IMG/VR virus record: IMGVR_UViG_3300030060_006245
Span: 1-23,519 of that record
DNA length: 23,519 nucleotides
Origin: a virus
Strand: one strand, 5' to 3'
Shown here: piece by piece, positions 14,769 to 21,112 of the stretch
How the letters are laid out: every line of letters starts with the position of its first letter
How positions within the stretch are numbered: the stretch's first letter is position 1
The notes under the pieces: generated by a model
What the model was told of the DNA's origin: nothing
The model's input: the letters and a program-made list of their open reading frames with translations, nothing else
The model's database searches: none
Translations under genes and position numbers: made by a program

Positions 14769-16136
14769 TTATCGAGTAATCACGATGTCAAAGTTATCAC
14801 CTGCAGTCAATCCTGTAGCAGGGTTGATGACTGTAACTGATGGGTTACCTAATGTATAGTCTGTCCCGATTTCCAAGAAGATACCATTGAGATATACTTG
14901 TGTATTTTCAGATGTGGTGCTCGTATCAGTTGCTGTAAATTTAGTTTGTCCTTCATTAGCAGTGAAAAATTCTTCAGCGTTCGCATTCATAATACAAATC
15001 TCATCGCCAGATTTAGCTGCTGTAGATAAAACAATCGGAGATCCAGCAGTGTAATCAGTGCCACGTCTAAGTAGCACACCATTGAGATAACAATGAAACT
15101 TGTTCTGAGCAGCTTGTTCACCTGAGATTGTAAACGTGGTGTCACCCTGAGATGCTGTAAATTGTCTTTCGTCTACAGTATGACCATAACCTACTTTTGT
15201 AACAACTCTTGTTCCTACATCAAGTCCTTGATTGAATACAATTTGTTGAGTGCCAGATAATTGATAGTCAAATGATGCACCTGCACCTACTCTAGCTCTT
15301 ACTCCATTGAAGAAAACTTCAACAGGGTATGTTTTAGTGCCATCATTGTGTAAATTAGGAAGAGTGAACGTTGTTTGACCTGCTGTAGCAGTATAAGCGT
15401 TCTGAGAGATGGTTGTCGCTGTGCCAGATCCACTCTCTGCTGTCACAAATGAGAGCGTACCAGCTCCATCAGTAGCAAGCACCTGTCCATTACTCCCATC
15501 ATCAGCGATGGGTGGGAATGTATACCCACCAACTGTAGCAATACCTACAGAATGAAGATTGTTTATCTTTTTGACTTGTAAAGTCCCTGTAGACGGGTTG
15601 TAATTGTATGACGAATCTACTCTTACAAATCTATTTCCAGAAGACCCTGACACAAACGTGGGGAACCTTGTGGCATTTGTACTATCTGCAGAAACACCCA
15701 CAGATGCAGCAGCACCAGCAGATATAGCTCCAACAGATATCCATTTGGTATCCGTTCCATCAGATGATAGTAATTGTCCATTAGAACCGAAACCACCGTC
15801 ACCATCTTGAACTTGTGCACCAAACTTTACATTTCCTGAAAATGTAACAACACCTGCAACACTAACATTATCTAAGTTTGTATGTCCATCTACATCTAAT
15901 GCACCATTTAGATCACTATTACCATCTACTTGTAGAGTTTGTATCAGTACGTTCTCTGTTGATACACCAACTTCTCTTACTGTTGTTCCGACACCAACAC
16001 CTGCTTGACCTGCTGCTATGAAGACTTTACCGTCTGCGGTATTGATTGCAAATTCCCCCAAATCCAGTGTAGAGGGGTAATGTGGGACTTTGCCAGCGAC
16101 ACTAGATCGCTTTATTTTAATTTTTGGATTTGCCAT
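14769..16136 (-). CDS. Tail-fibre-like virion structural protein with three C-terminal repeats
   Basis: 455 residues. The first 40 residues (IKIKRSSVAGK then LDLGEFAINTADGKVFIAAG) resemble the N-terminal attachment domain seen in many phage fibre proteins, including the major tropism determinant. The middle has two related phrases, GSNGQLLSSDGTDTKWISVG and GSNGQVLATDGAGTLSFV. The C-terminal 210 residues are three tandem units (about 248-318, 325-385 and 390-455), each with TxGQTTF, then V-x-LNG near its centre and a GD-x-I-x-I end. Such proteins are elongated trimers that may contact the host; the exact part (fibre, whisker or neck) is unknown. Good AGGTA ribosome site at ATG 16136; late box at 16176-16183. 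Confidence 0.82.
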   Translation of the reverse strand: MANPKIKIKRSSVAGKVPHYPSTLDLGEFAINTADGKVFIAAGQAGVGVGTTVREVGVSTENVLIQTLQVDGNSDLNGALDVDGHTNLDNVSVAGVVTFSGNVKFGAQVQDGDGGFGSNGQLLSSDGTDTKWISVGAISAGAAASVGVSADSTNATRFPTFVSGSSGNRFVRVDSSYNYNPSTGTLQVKKINNLHSVGIATVGGYTFPPIADDGSNGQVLATDGAGTLSFVTAESGSGTATTISQNAYTATAGQTTFTLPNLHNDGTKTYPVEVFFNGVRARVGAGASFDYQLSGTQQIVFNQGLDVGTRVVTKVGYGHTVDERQFTASQGDTTFTISGEQAAQNKFHCYLNGVLLRRGTDYTAGSPIVLSTAAKSGDEICIMNANAEEFFTANEGQTKFTATDTSTTSENTQVYLNGIFLEIGTDYTLGNPSVTVINPATGLTAGDNFDIVITR

Positions 16137-16154
16137 ATGGTATGTACCTAATAT

Positions 16155-16170
16155 GACTGTATGTACAGTC
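16155..16170. promoter_or_regulatory. 16-bp palindrome (possible operator) between divergent genes
   Basis: GACTGTA-TG-TACAGTC, a perfect inverted repeat with 7-bp arms. It covers the -35 hexamer of the plus-strand promoter and the expected transcription start of the minus-strand late promoter. The size and position suit a dimeric DNA-binding regulator. No matching known operator was recognised. Confidence 0.5.
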
Positions 16171-16190
16171 CAGATTATTTATGATATAAT
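16162..16190 (+). promoter_or_regulatory. Sigma-70-type promoter for the plus-strand cassette
   Basis: TGTACA (four of six to the -35 consensus) at 16162-16167, a 17-base spacer, and a perfect TATAAT at 16185-16190 preceded by TGA (extended -10). The first gene starts 20 bases after the -10 box, leaving a very short leader with AGG before ATG 16210. Suggests transcription by host RNA polymerase, i.e. early expression, unlike its late neighbours. Confidence 0.62.
16176..16183 (-). promoter_or_regulatory. Late promoter box CATAAATA for the 14769-16136 gene
   Basis: Minus-strand CATAAATA (seven of eight to TATAAATA) ends 39 bases before ATG 16136. It abuts the plus-strand -10 box, so the two polymerases would compete for the same DNA. 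Likely drives the fibre-like gene and the gp13-gp14-gp15 series. Confidence 0.58.
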
Positions 16191-16209
16191 TAGTTCACAG
16201 GTACTGATT

Positions 16210-16929
16210 ATGATGAACAAAACGCTTGTCGTGCTCACGGGACCGCAAGGTTCGGGCAACCACCTCTGGTCTAAAATTTTCTCATTACACCAAGACGTTT
16301 TTGGTTGGAAGAGTCTTCTTGATAATTATTGGGAAGCTCACCGTTATTCAGAGCCCTTTGCGGAATATTGGAGGGATCCATCCACTCTGCATAAATTTGA
16401 CTGGTCGAAAAGTCAATATTTTTTTACTTCAATAAGTATCCCACTTGGCATACAAAGTAAAGGGACGAAATGGTGTCCAAACGTGGTGCAGTTTTGCACG
16501 AATGCTCAATCCTTGGGTGTCAAAACCAAGGTCATAGTCATAGGTAGGGATCAAACCATACTTCAAAATCAACAAAAAAGAATACGAGAAGAATCTACTA
16601 CAAGACATTTTCTTGATCAACTACATCAATTTAAGAATCCAACTTTTCTAAGTTATGAGTTATTATATTTGTATAAACAAGAGTATTTAAAATCATTAGA
16701 CATAGGTATACCTATAGCATGGTATGATGATAGAGTCAATGAAATATTAGAGATGGATTCAAATGCAAAATATATTCAATATGTAAAAGATAATATTTTA
16801 GATGACGGAAATAAAACAGGTGTTCCTTTTCTAGACAATCCATATAAAAAAGACGTAAATCCTATAAGACAAAGAGATCACTTATATGATGAAGAGGGTA
16901 AAACTGGTTCATTTTGTTGTCAAGACTAA
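16210..16929 (+). CDS. Sulfotransferase-like P-loop protein A
   Basis: 239 residues from ATG 16210 (a second ATG follows at once; AGG lies about 8 bases upstream). The N-terminus VVLTGPQGSGNHLWSKIFSLH is a P-loop of the sulfotransferase type (Gly-x-x-x-Ser-Gly, no Lys in the usual place). The later VIVIGRDQTILQNQQ resembles the 3'-phosphate-binding strand of that fold. A shared block reads GWKSLLDNYW and EPFAEYW. Clear paralogue of the protein at 17107-17724. Its substrate is unknown; PAPS-dependent sulfation or a kinase-like reaction are both possible. The first 330 bases are far more GC-rich than the rest, suggesting a mosaic gene. Its stop overlaps the next ATG (TAATG). Confidence 0.78.
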   Translation: MMNKTLVVLTGPQGSGNHLWSKIFSLHQDVFGWKSLLDNYWEAHRYSEPFAEYWRDPSTLHKFDWSKSQYFFTSISIPLGIQSKGTKWCPNVVQFCTNAQSLGVKTKVIVIGRDQTILQNQQKRIREESTTRHFLDQLHQFKNPTFLSYELLYLYKQEYLKSLDIGIPIAWYDDRVNEILEMDSNAKYIQYVKDNILDDGNKTGVPFLDNPYKKDVNPIRQRDHLYDEEGKTGSFCCQD

Positions 16930-17150
16930 TGAAGTTGTGGAGAATATGGGCAAAAGCATTAGGTGACAAATCAGGTAATACAGATAGAGAAGCAGATTAT
17001 GTCGCCATCATTAGAACCTTTATTTTTCTACAACTTATAATCACAAACTGTTTCATTGTTGGTGGCAACATCAGACATTGGAACGATCATCACATTCCAC
17101 CATCTTATGAAAAAACTATTGATAGTAACAGGACCTCAAGGGTCGGGTAA
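16929..17150 (+). CDS. Small single-span membrane protein of the plus-strand cassette
   Basis: 73 residues. ATG 16929 overlaps the stop of P-loop gene A (TAATG). After a basic amphipathic start (MKLWRIWAKALGDKSG) and an acidic turn (DREADYVAIIRT) comes one hydrophobic span of about 20 residues (FIFLQLIITNCFIVGGNI, residues about 30-48), then a polar tail with His and Lys. I recall small proteins beginning M-K-x-W-R-x-W-A-K-A-L-G as conserved but uncharacterised in T4-like cyanophages; that is from memory. Its last 44 bases overlap the start of P-loop gene B in another frame. Probably inner-membrane; role unknown. Confidence 0.75.
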   Translation: MKLWRIWAKALGDKSGNTDREADYVAIIRTFIFLQLIITNCFIVGGNIRHWNDHHIPPSYEKTIDSNRTSRVG

Positions 17151-17724
17151 TCATTTGTTCGCAAGATTACTTTCTGCTCATCCTAATGTAAAGGGTTGGG
17201 ATTCTCTTAAAGATAATTACTGGGTGCCTAGTGATGAAGAACCATTTGCTAGGTATTGGGTATATCCTGACGAACTTAAGTTTCCTGAGGGAGACTTCTT
17301 TTGTGCGAATGTATCTGTACCATTCTTTTATGATGGTGTAAGACAGACTCCTAAGATATGTGAGGTAGCAAGAAAAGCAATATCAATGGGTGTGATGCCT
17401 ATCATAGCAGTGATTGTAAGAGATAGAAATATAAATGAACTACAACAAAGACGTGTGGGTGGTGAAGTGACTATGGATATCGCATTAGATTACTACAAAG
17501 ATCTAGCAGTTCACTTCATAGACCATGAGGCATTCTTCTTATACAAAGAAAAATATTTAGAATATCTTGGACGTATCCTAGAATTTCCAATCACAAAAGA
17601 AGGCATCGACAATTTTATAACTGTCGATGCCAATCATAAGTATGTCTATCCGTGCAAAGAGCACTGGTTAGATAATGAAATTCGTAAAGGTCGTAAACCT
17701 TTTAGATCACGGCCAAAGGAGTAG
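17107..17724 (+). CDS. Sulfotransferase-like P-loop protein B
   Basis: 205 residues from ATG 17107, chosen because it gives MKKLLIVTGPQGSGNHLF, colinear with protein A; the upstream in-frame ATG at 17056 would add 17 unlikely residues. Shared with A: the P-loop, LSAHPNVKGWDSLKDNYW, EPFARYW, and VIVRDRNINELQQRR in the place of the 3'-phosphate motif. A and B are therefore diverged duplicates flanking the membrane protein. The 3' end overlaps the diiron-protein gene tail-to-tail by 23 bases, and a minus-strand terminator hairpin lies inside it at 17592-17631. No strong ribosome site is visible, so translation may depend on coupling with the overlapping upstream gene. Confidence 0.8.
   Translation: MKKLLIVTGPQGSGNHLFARLLSAHPNVKGWDSLKDNYWVPSDEEPFARYWVYPDELKFPEGDFFCANVSVPFFYDGVRQTPKICEVARKAISMGVMPIIAVIVRDRNINELQQRRVGGEVTMDIALDYYKDLAVHFIDHEAFFLYKEKYLEYLGRILEFPITKEGIDNFITVDANHKYVYPCKEHWLDNEIRKGRKPFRSRPKE
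17592..17631 (-). terminator. Intrinsic terminator for the diiron-protein transcript, antisense inside P-loop gene B
   Basis: Perfect 10-bp inverted repeat: GGCATCGACA (17602-17611), 10-base loop, TGTCGATGCC (17622-17631). Read on the minus strand the hairpin is followed by TTCTTTT, a usable U-rich tail; read on the plus strand it is followed by AATCATAAG, with no U tract. It starts 71 bases beyond the stop of the 17702-18376 gene, as expected for an intrinsic terminator. Confidence 0.65.
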
Positions 17725-18376
17725 CAGTGTTCTTGTTGGAGATCTCAAGAAGATCAACTCTCATTTTCTCAACCATATCTAGAATGCGAGTTTGCAATTC
17801 TGCATTACCCTCTACTAATCTAGAAAGTGCACGTCCACCTAAGTTTGAGTGGAACCCTTCATCTTTTGCAATAGTTTTGTAACGTGAGGAGATAAACTTG
17901 TCGTTTACACACTCTCCCATTTCATTCCATACTGCTTCTGCTCTACCCTCTGCTACCAATTGGTATGCAGCAAGTGCTGCCTCATCTTCTGATGCTTCAT
18001 ACTTATCTAAAAGTTCAGCACCTTTTGCTTGAGGTTTCTCTGCTTCAGCAGCGAATGCAGCAGCAACATCAAGTGGTTCACCTGTGATGTGCTCGATTAC
18101 TTCCTTTACCATACGGAAGTGCTTTGCTTCGTCCATAGCTTGACGGCTTAGAAGTTCTAAGTCTTTTACATCTGTAGAAGGATCAGAGGAGGCAACCTGA
18201 CCTGCGATAGCATACATGTTTTGAGCTTCGTTGACCATGCGTCCACGGAAGTGCTCAACTAGATACTCATCACTTGGGTTGGAAGCGAAGAAACGACGAA
18301 CGTTTGAGCGTGATGCATCAAACAATCCTTTGTTTCCTTCCTTGATCTTCTTTACAAAATCTGTTCCAGAAAGCAT
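17702..18376 (-). CDS. Ferritin-like diiron-carboxylate protein
   Basis: 224 residues, wholly helical. Two ExxH motifs (Glu83-x-x-His86 in MDEAKHF; Glu173-x-x-His176 in DEGFHSN), each preceded about 30 residues earlier by a further Glu (Glu50 in MVNEAQN; Glu143 in VAEGRAE, or Glu147), give the E/ExxH/E/ExxH ligand set of ferritin-like four-helix diiron proteins. The helix order fits two pairs joined by an Ala/Glu-rich linker (about 100-130). This superfamily includes ferritins, rubrerythrins, aldehyde-deformylating oxygenases and hydroxylases; which reaction applies here cannot be told. It looks host-derived: richer in Ala and GC than its neighbours. It has its own late box (18401-18407) and terminator, so it may be a single-gene unit. 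Confidence 0.8.
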   Translation of the reverse strand: MLSGTDFVKKIKEGNKGLFDASRSNVRRFFASNPSDEYLVEHFRGRMVNEAQNMYAIAGQVASSDPSTDVKDLELLSRQAMDEAKHFRMVKEVIEHITGEPLDVAAAFAAEAEKPQAKGAELLDKYEASEDEAALAAYQLVAEGRAEAVWNEMGECVNDKFISSRYKTIAKDEGFHSNLGGRALSRLVEGNAELQTRILDMVEKMRVDLLEISNKNTATPLAVI

Positions 18377-18400
18377 TGTTAATTTACCTATCTACGAATC

Positions 18401-18407
18401 TATTTAG
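18401..18407 (-). promoter_or_regulatory. Late promoter box CTAAATA for the diiron gene
   Basis: CTAAATA on the minus strand in the 39-base gap between the methyltransferase stop and the diiron-protein ATG, ending 25 bases before ATG 18376. A run of A/T flanks it upstream. Same box as before gp22 and the 20316 gene. Confidence 0.6.
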
Positions 18408-18415
18408 TAAAAAAA

Positions 18416-18940
18416 TTATAAAGCAGTTTCGTAGCGAGAGTAAACAAAGAAATATCTCATGTGACCTTGCTCTGTATACTCCGCATGTAGTTTCTTAATC
18501 CAATAATCATATTTTGCTGCAATAGAATGTATTTTATCTAATGTCCAAGGGTACCAAACTATGTCACCGTAGTCTGCCCAATCATGTGGTATACCAGGAT
18601 TGACTCTGAATATTGCTTCCTTTCTAAACATCGTGTGTATCTTTTCTATTTGTTTGTCAATTGTTTTTTCATCACCAAAATTTATTGAACCAAGACACAT
18701 TACTATTTCAAAAGGTGCTGTGTTATAATCTTCTATAGATGCCTTTATGTCAGCACAATCGTTGTAAGGATCAATACCGATAAGATTATCAATTTTATTC
18801 TTGAACCTATTATAACCACACCCTATATCAAGAACACTGGAGGGTTTTTGATTATTGACATAATCAACTAAGGAGTAACCAGAATGTTTGTAACCATCCA
18901 TACTGGTGTCTTTCCAAATTCCATTGAAATATGATTCCAT
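18416..18940 (-). CDS. Class I SAM-dependent methyltransferase
   Basis: 174 residues. Motif I is clear at residues 36-42 (VLDIGCG, in SSVLDIGCGYNRFKNKI), followed by a second-strand acid in LIGIDPYND (Asp57) that would bind the ribose of S-adenosylmethionine, and a fourth strand FEIVMCLGSINFG at 77-89. The C-terminal part (IFRVNPG, then WYPWTLDKIHSIAAKYDY) completes a small Rossmann-fold enzyme. The substrate is unknown. It lacks a DPPY-type DNA-adenine motif, so a small molecule, sugar or protein is more likely than DNA. It sits in the fibre cluster, 6 bases after the coiled-coil ORF, with no clear ribosome site. Confidence 0.82.
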   Translation of the reverse strand: MESYFNGIWKDTSMDGYKHSGYSLVDYVNNQKPSSVLDIGCGYNRFKNKIDNLIGIDPYNDCADIKASIEDYNTAPFEIVMCLGSINFGDEKTIDKQIEKIHTMFRKEAIFRVNPGIPHDWADYGDIVWYPWTLDKIHSIAAKYDYWIKKLHAEYTEQGHMRYFFVYSRYETAL

Positions 18941-18946
18941 GAAAGT

Positions 18947-19120
18947 TTATGTTGCTTTGTCATCTATATCTCCACCATCAACTTCAGGTGCAGGTGATTG
19001 AAGTGCTTGTAATTGTTTTGTGAGAGTCAAAATTTTTGCCTCAAAAGCAATGTTTTGAGCAGTGAGATTGTTTACTCGTGCTTGATATACTTGAAGAATT
19101 GAATTTACATCTTCATTCAT
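18947..19120 (-). CDS. Short coiled-coil protein
   Basis: 57 residues, ATG 19120. Residues about 5-42 form a continuous heptad-like helix (SILQVYQARVNNL, AFEAKILTLTKQLQAL), followed by a Pro/Asp-rich tail (APEVDGGDIDDKAT). It resembles the short helical accessory ORFs that accompany phage fibre and baseplate genes, but the role is unknown. Spacing to the methyltransferase is 6 bases and to the upstream ORF 21 bases, on the same strand. No good ribosome site is seen; confidence comes from operon position and protein-like composition. Confidence 0.6.
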   Translation of the reverse strand: MNEDVNSILQVYQARVNNLTAQNIAFEAKILTLTKQLQALQSPAPEVDGGDIDDKAT

Positions 19121-19141
19121 TATAAAAAAATACGTACTACA

Positions 19142-19312
19142 CTATGTATCAGTCATAATCTCCACTGTTTTTTCAGCAATAACATCTCCCAAATCGTTTG
19201 ATAGGGGAACACAACCTATATCAATTTCTATTTTTGGTATTGAAATTTCTTTTATATTTTTTTCATCTAAAAGTCTTATAACTTTCTTTCTTATATCAGG
19301 ATGAACTACCAC
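19142..19312 (-). CDS. Short unknown protein following the fibre-like gene
   Basis: 56 residues from GTG 19312, two bases after the stop of the 19315-20316 gene, indicating reinitiation. The sequence VVVHPDIRKKVIRLLDEKNI then EISIPKIEIDIGCVPLSND looks like a compact alpha/beta protein of ordinary composition. An in-frame ATG exists only near the C-terminus, so the GTG is needed. I do not recognise it. The frame is clean and fills the gap between two same-strand genes, which supports coding. Confidence 0.55.
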   Translation of the reverse strand: MVVHPDIRKKVIRLLDEKNIKEISIPKIEIDIGCVPLSNDLGDVIAEKTVEIMTDT

Positions 19313-19314
19313 TT

Positions 19315-20316
19315 TTAGAAGGAGCCACCGTCTATGGTTATATTTTCTAATGACCTAGTTGTACCAGAACAAGATATGACTTGAGTTTGACCTGCACAAT
19401 CATTTACAAATAATGAACCTATCTCTAATCCTGAGAATGCACTCGCTGTAAGAACACCTGAGGATTCTGATACTTCTGATCCTATTACTATTCTACCTGC
19501 TGAGTCGTCCCAATATACAGCAGCTTTCTTTGCAGAACCACTGTAATAATTGAATACGACCCCCACGTCTTTGTTTGTGTCACTACCCAGTGCTCCCCCA
19601 TCAACTACTTGTAACTCAAGTAAAACATCTTCAATAGTTGTATTGACAGTGTTTAGAGATGATGTAGTTCCCTCTACAGTTAGATTACCACTCAATGTAA
19701 GATTTGTTCCTACAATCGCACCAACTGTTATATTTGGGGTTCCAGTCAAACCACCAGAGGTTCCAGAAACATTACCAGTGACATCACCTGTCAATGATCC
19801 TGAAAATGATGATGCAGTAAGTTGACCTGATGAAGAATTGAATGTCAGGTTTGATCCAGTTTTAGGTTCAATGTCACCTGTAGCAGATACAGCAAACATT
19901 GGAAAACATGTTGTATCACTTGATTCGTCTGCAACTGTTACTGTTGTAACTGAACCTGCATTTTGAGGTGTTGTATCAAAAGAAAATTCTCCCGATCCAT
20001 TACACTTTAGGAAACCATCAGCGACTGCTGCTGATGGCATTGTATAAACTTGATTGTCTGATAAAGATGTAGGTGCTTTGATGGTGATAGCGTGTGCACC
20101 ATTATTTTGTGCTTCAACTAATTTGACACCAGATGCATTTGTAGCATCACCTTTTTCCCAAAATCTTCCAGATCCTATAAATTGGTTGTTAAGTGTTGTA
20201 GAGTCTATACCAACATATAAATCATTTTTGTCAACGGTAAAACCAGGCTCACCTGCTTGAAGACCAGGTAAACTAGCAAGATTACCTCTTTTGAATTGCA
20301 ATACTGGGGCTGCCAT
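19315..20316 (-). CDS. Tail-fibre-like virion structural protein
   Basis: 333 residues. The N-terminus VLQFKRGNLASLPGLQAGEPG, then FTVDKNDLYVGID, is the same attachment-type domain as in the 14769-16136 protein (cf. the tropism-determinant N-terminus). The centre is a Ser/Gly/Thr-rich strand ladder (SSGQLTASSFSGSLTGDVTG, TLSGNLTVEGTTSSLNTVNT). Towards the end, VVFNYYSGSAKKAAVYWDDS forms a more globular unit. A phrase DESSDTTCFPMFAVSATGD matches ADSTNATRFPTFVSGSSGN of the other fibre-like protein, so they share modules. Probably a fibre or baseplate-attached host-contact protein. It starts at ATG 20316, 22 bases after a CTAAATA box. Confidence 0.8.
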   Translation of the reverse strand: MAAPVLQFKRGNLASLPGLQAGEPGFTVDKNDLYVGIDSTTLNNQFIGSGRFWEKGDATNASGVKLVEAQNNGAHAITIKAPTSLSDNQVYTMPSAAVADGFLKCNGSGEFSFDTTPQNAGSVTTVTVADESSDTTCFPMFAVSATGDIEPKTGSNLTFNSSSGQLTASSFSGSLTGDVTGNVSGTSGGLTGTPNITVGAIVGTNLTLSGNLTVEGTTSSLNTVNTTIEDVLLELQVVDGGALGSDTNKDVGVVFNYYSGSAKKAAVYWDDSAGRIVIGSEVSESSGVLTASAFSGLEIGSLFVNDCAGQTQVISCSGTTRSLENITIDGGSF

Positions 20317-20337
20317 CTCTGATTAATACCTATCTTA

Positions 20338-20344
20338 TATTTAG
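20338..20344 (-). promoter_or_regulatory. Late promoter box CTAAATA for the 20316 gene
   Basis: Minus-strand CTAAATA followed by TAAG, in the 29-base gap between the 20346-20765 stop and ATG 20316. It ends 22 bases before the ATG, consistent with the other late boxes here. Confidence 0.55.
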
Positions 20345-20345
20345 A

Positions 20346-20765
20346 TTATGACCAAGTTCCTGCGTCGAGATCAATTTTATCATCTAATCGCACGTCAAGT
20401 GTGTCGACGAGGTTGTTTATAACGGAGGTGCTAAATCCAACAGGTCCTGATACTCCTCCTACAGCAGAGTCAACCACAGCATCAGGAGAAACAAACTGAA
20501 AATTATCTTCAGTTGCATTGTAGGTAAGGATAAAATTAGTCCCAACCCCTGCTGCTATCGCAGTTGAATTGATGTCACTTATGTCTCTTAGGTTTGCCAC
20601 TTCTTCCCCTTCAGCAGAAAATACGGATCTTGTTTCACCTTCTTTAATAATAAAAAATTCACTGTCTACAGTAACACTGAATTTTTCATCTCTCTGTAAT
20701 TTGACAGATGGATTATCACCTATATTGTCATCAGCACTTGATGAACTTAGTCTAACAGAGGACAT
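20346..20765 (-). CDS. Unknown small virion-type protein
   Basis: 139 residues. The first 60 residues are charged and beta-like (SVKLQRDEKFSVTVDSEFFI), then DISDINSTAIAAGVGTNFILTYNATEDNFQFVSPDAVVD, a phrase style seen in cyanophage fibre and baseplate proteins where a field of values is joined to a strand. It ends NLVDTLDVRLDDKIDLDAGTWS. No domain is recognised. It is coupled to its neighbours (ATG 20765 one base from the previous stop). A structural or assembly role is likely from context only. Confidence 0.7.
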   Translation of the reverse strand: MSSVRLSSSSADDNIGDNPSVKLQRDEKFSVTVDSEFFIIKEGETRSVFSAEGEEVANLRDISDINSTAIAAGVGTNFILTYNATEDNFQFVSPDAVVDSAVGGVSGPVGFSTSVINNLVDTLDVRLDDKIDLDAGTWS

Positions 20766-20766
20766 A

Positions 20767-21108
20767 TCATAATGATGATGTAGGATTTACTAATGCTTGT
20801 CCAGTGAATATTTTAGTTTTTACACCAGAAAAAACATTTGTGATTGTAACGTCATACTCATATCTACCAGATGTGATAATACCAGTTTGAGCGTTGGTCA
20901 ATGATAGTGTAAGTTGACCGTTAGATGGCGAAGAACCATGAGTTGCAGCGAATCCTATCGACCCTGCTGCACCAGCATGTTTTCTCATTTTCGCAGAAAA
21001 ACTAAACCCAGAAAGGTTTAGTGGAGAATTATCACTCTTCTTCACATCAAAGGTTGAAGAGAAATCTGCTCCCTGTTCTATTTGAATATTAACTGATGGA
21101 ACTGCCAT
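20767..21108 (-). CDS. BppU-N-like baseplate-associated protein
   Basis: 113 residues forming one small beta domain: IQIEQGADFSSTFDVKKSDN, SPLNLSGFSFSAKMRKHAG, LTLSLTNAQTGIITSGRYEY, then DVTITNVFSGVKTKIFTGQA. The order (Gln-Gly-Asp/Ala start, L-x-Gly-x-x-x-x-A-x-hydrophobic-Arg, Gly-x-Tyr-x-Tyr-Asp-Val) resembles the N-terminal domain of phage baseplate upper proteins, an immunoglobulin-like adaptor that holds receptor-binding parts. The comparison is by eye. An AGGA site lies just before ATG 21108, and it precedes the small virion-type gene and the fibre-like gene. Confidence 0.7.
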   Translation of the reverse strand: MAVPSVNIQIEQGADFSSTFDVKKSDNSPLNLSGFSFSAKMRKHAGAAGSIGFAATHGSSPSNGQLTLSLTNAQTGIITSGRYEYDVTITNVFSGVKTKIFTGQALVNPTSSL

Positions 21109-21112
21109 AATC

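Noticed and set aside
14766-14772. ATAAATA on the minus strand before gp13
   Set aside because: It lies only about five bases from the gp13 ATG and coincides with the stop region of the fibre gene, so a transcript starting there would lack a leader.
16090-16209. N-terminal extension of P-loop gene A to an upstream in-frame ATG
   Set aside because: It would run over the late promoter, the palindrome and the start of the divergent fibre gene, and adds residues unlike the paralogue.
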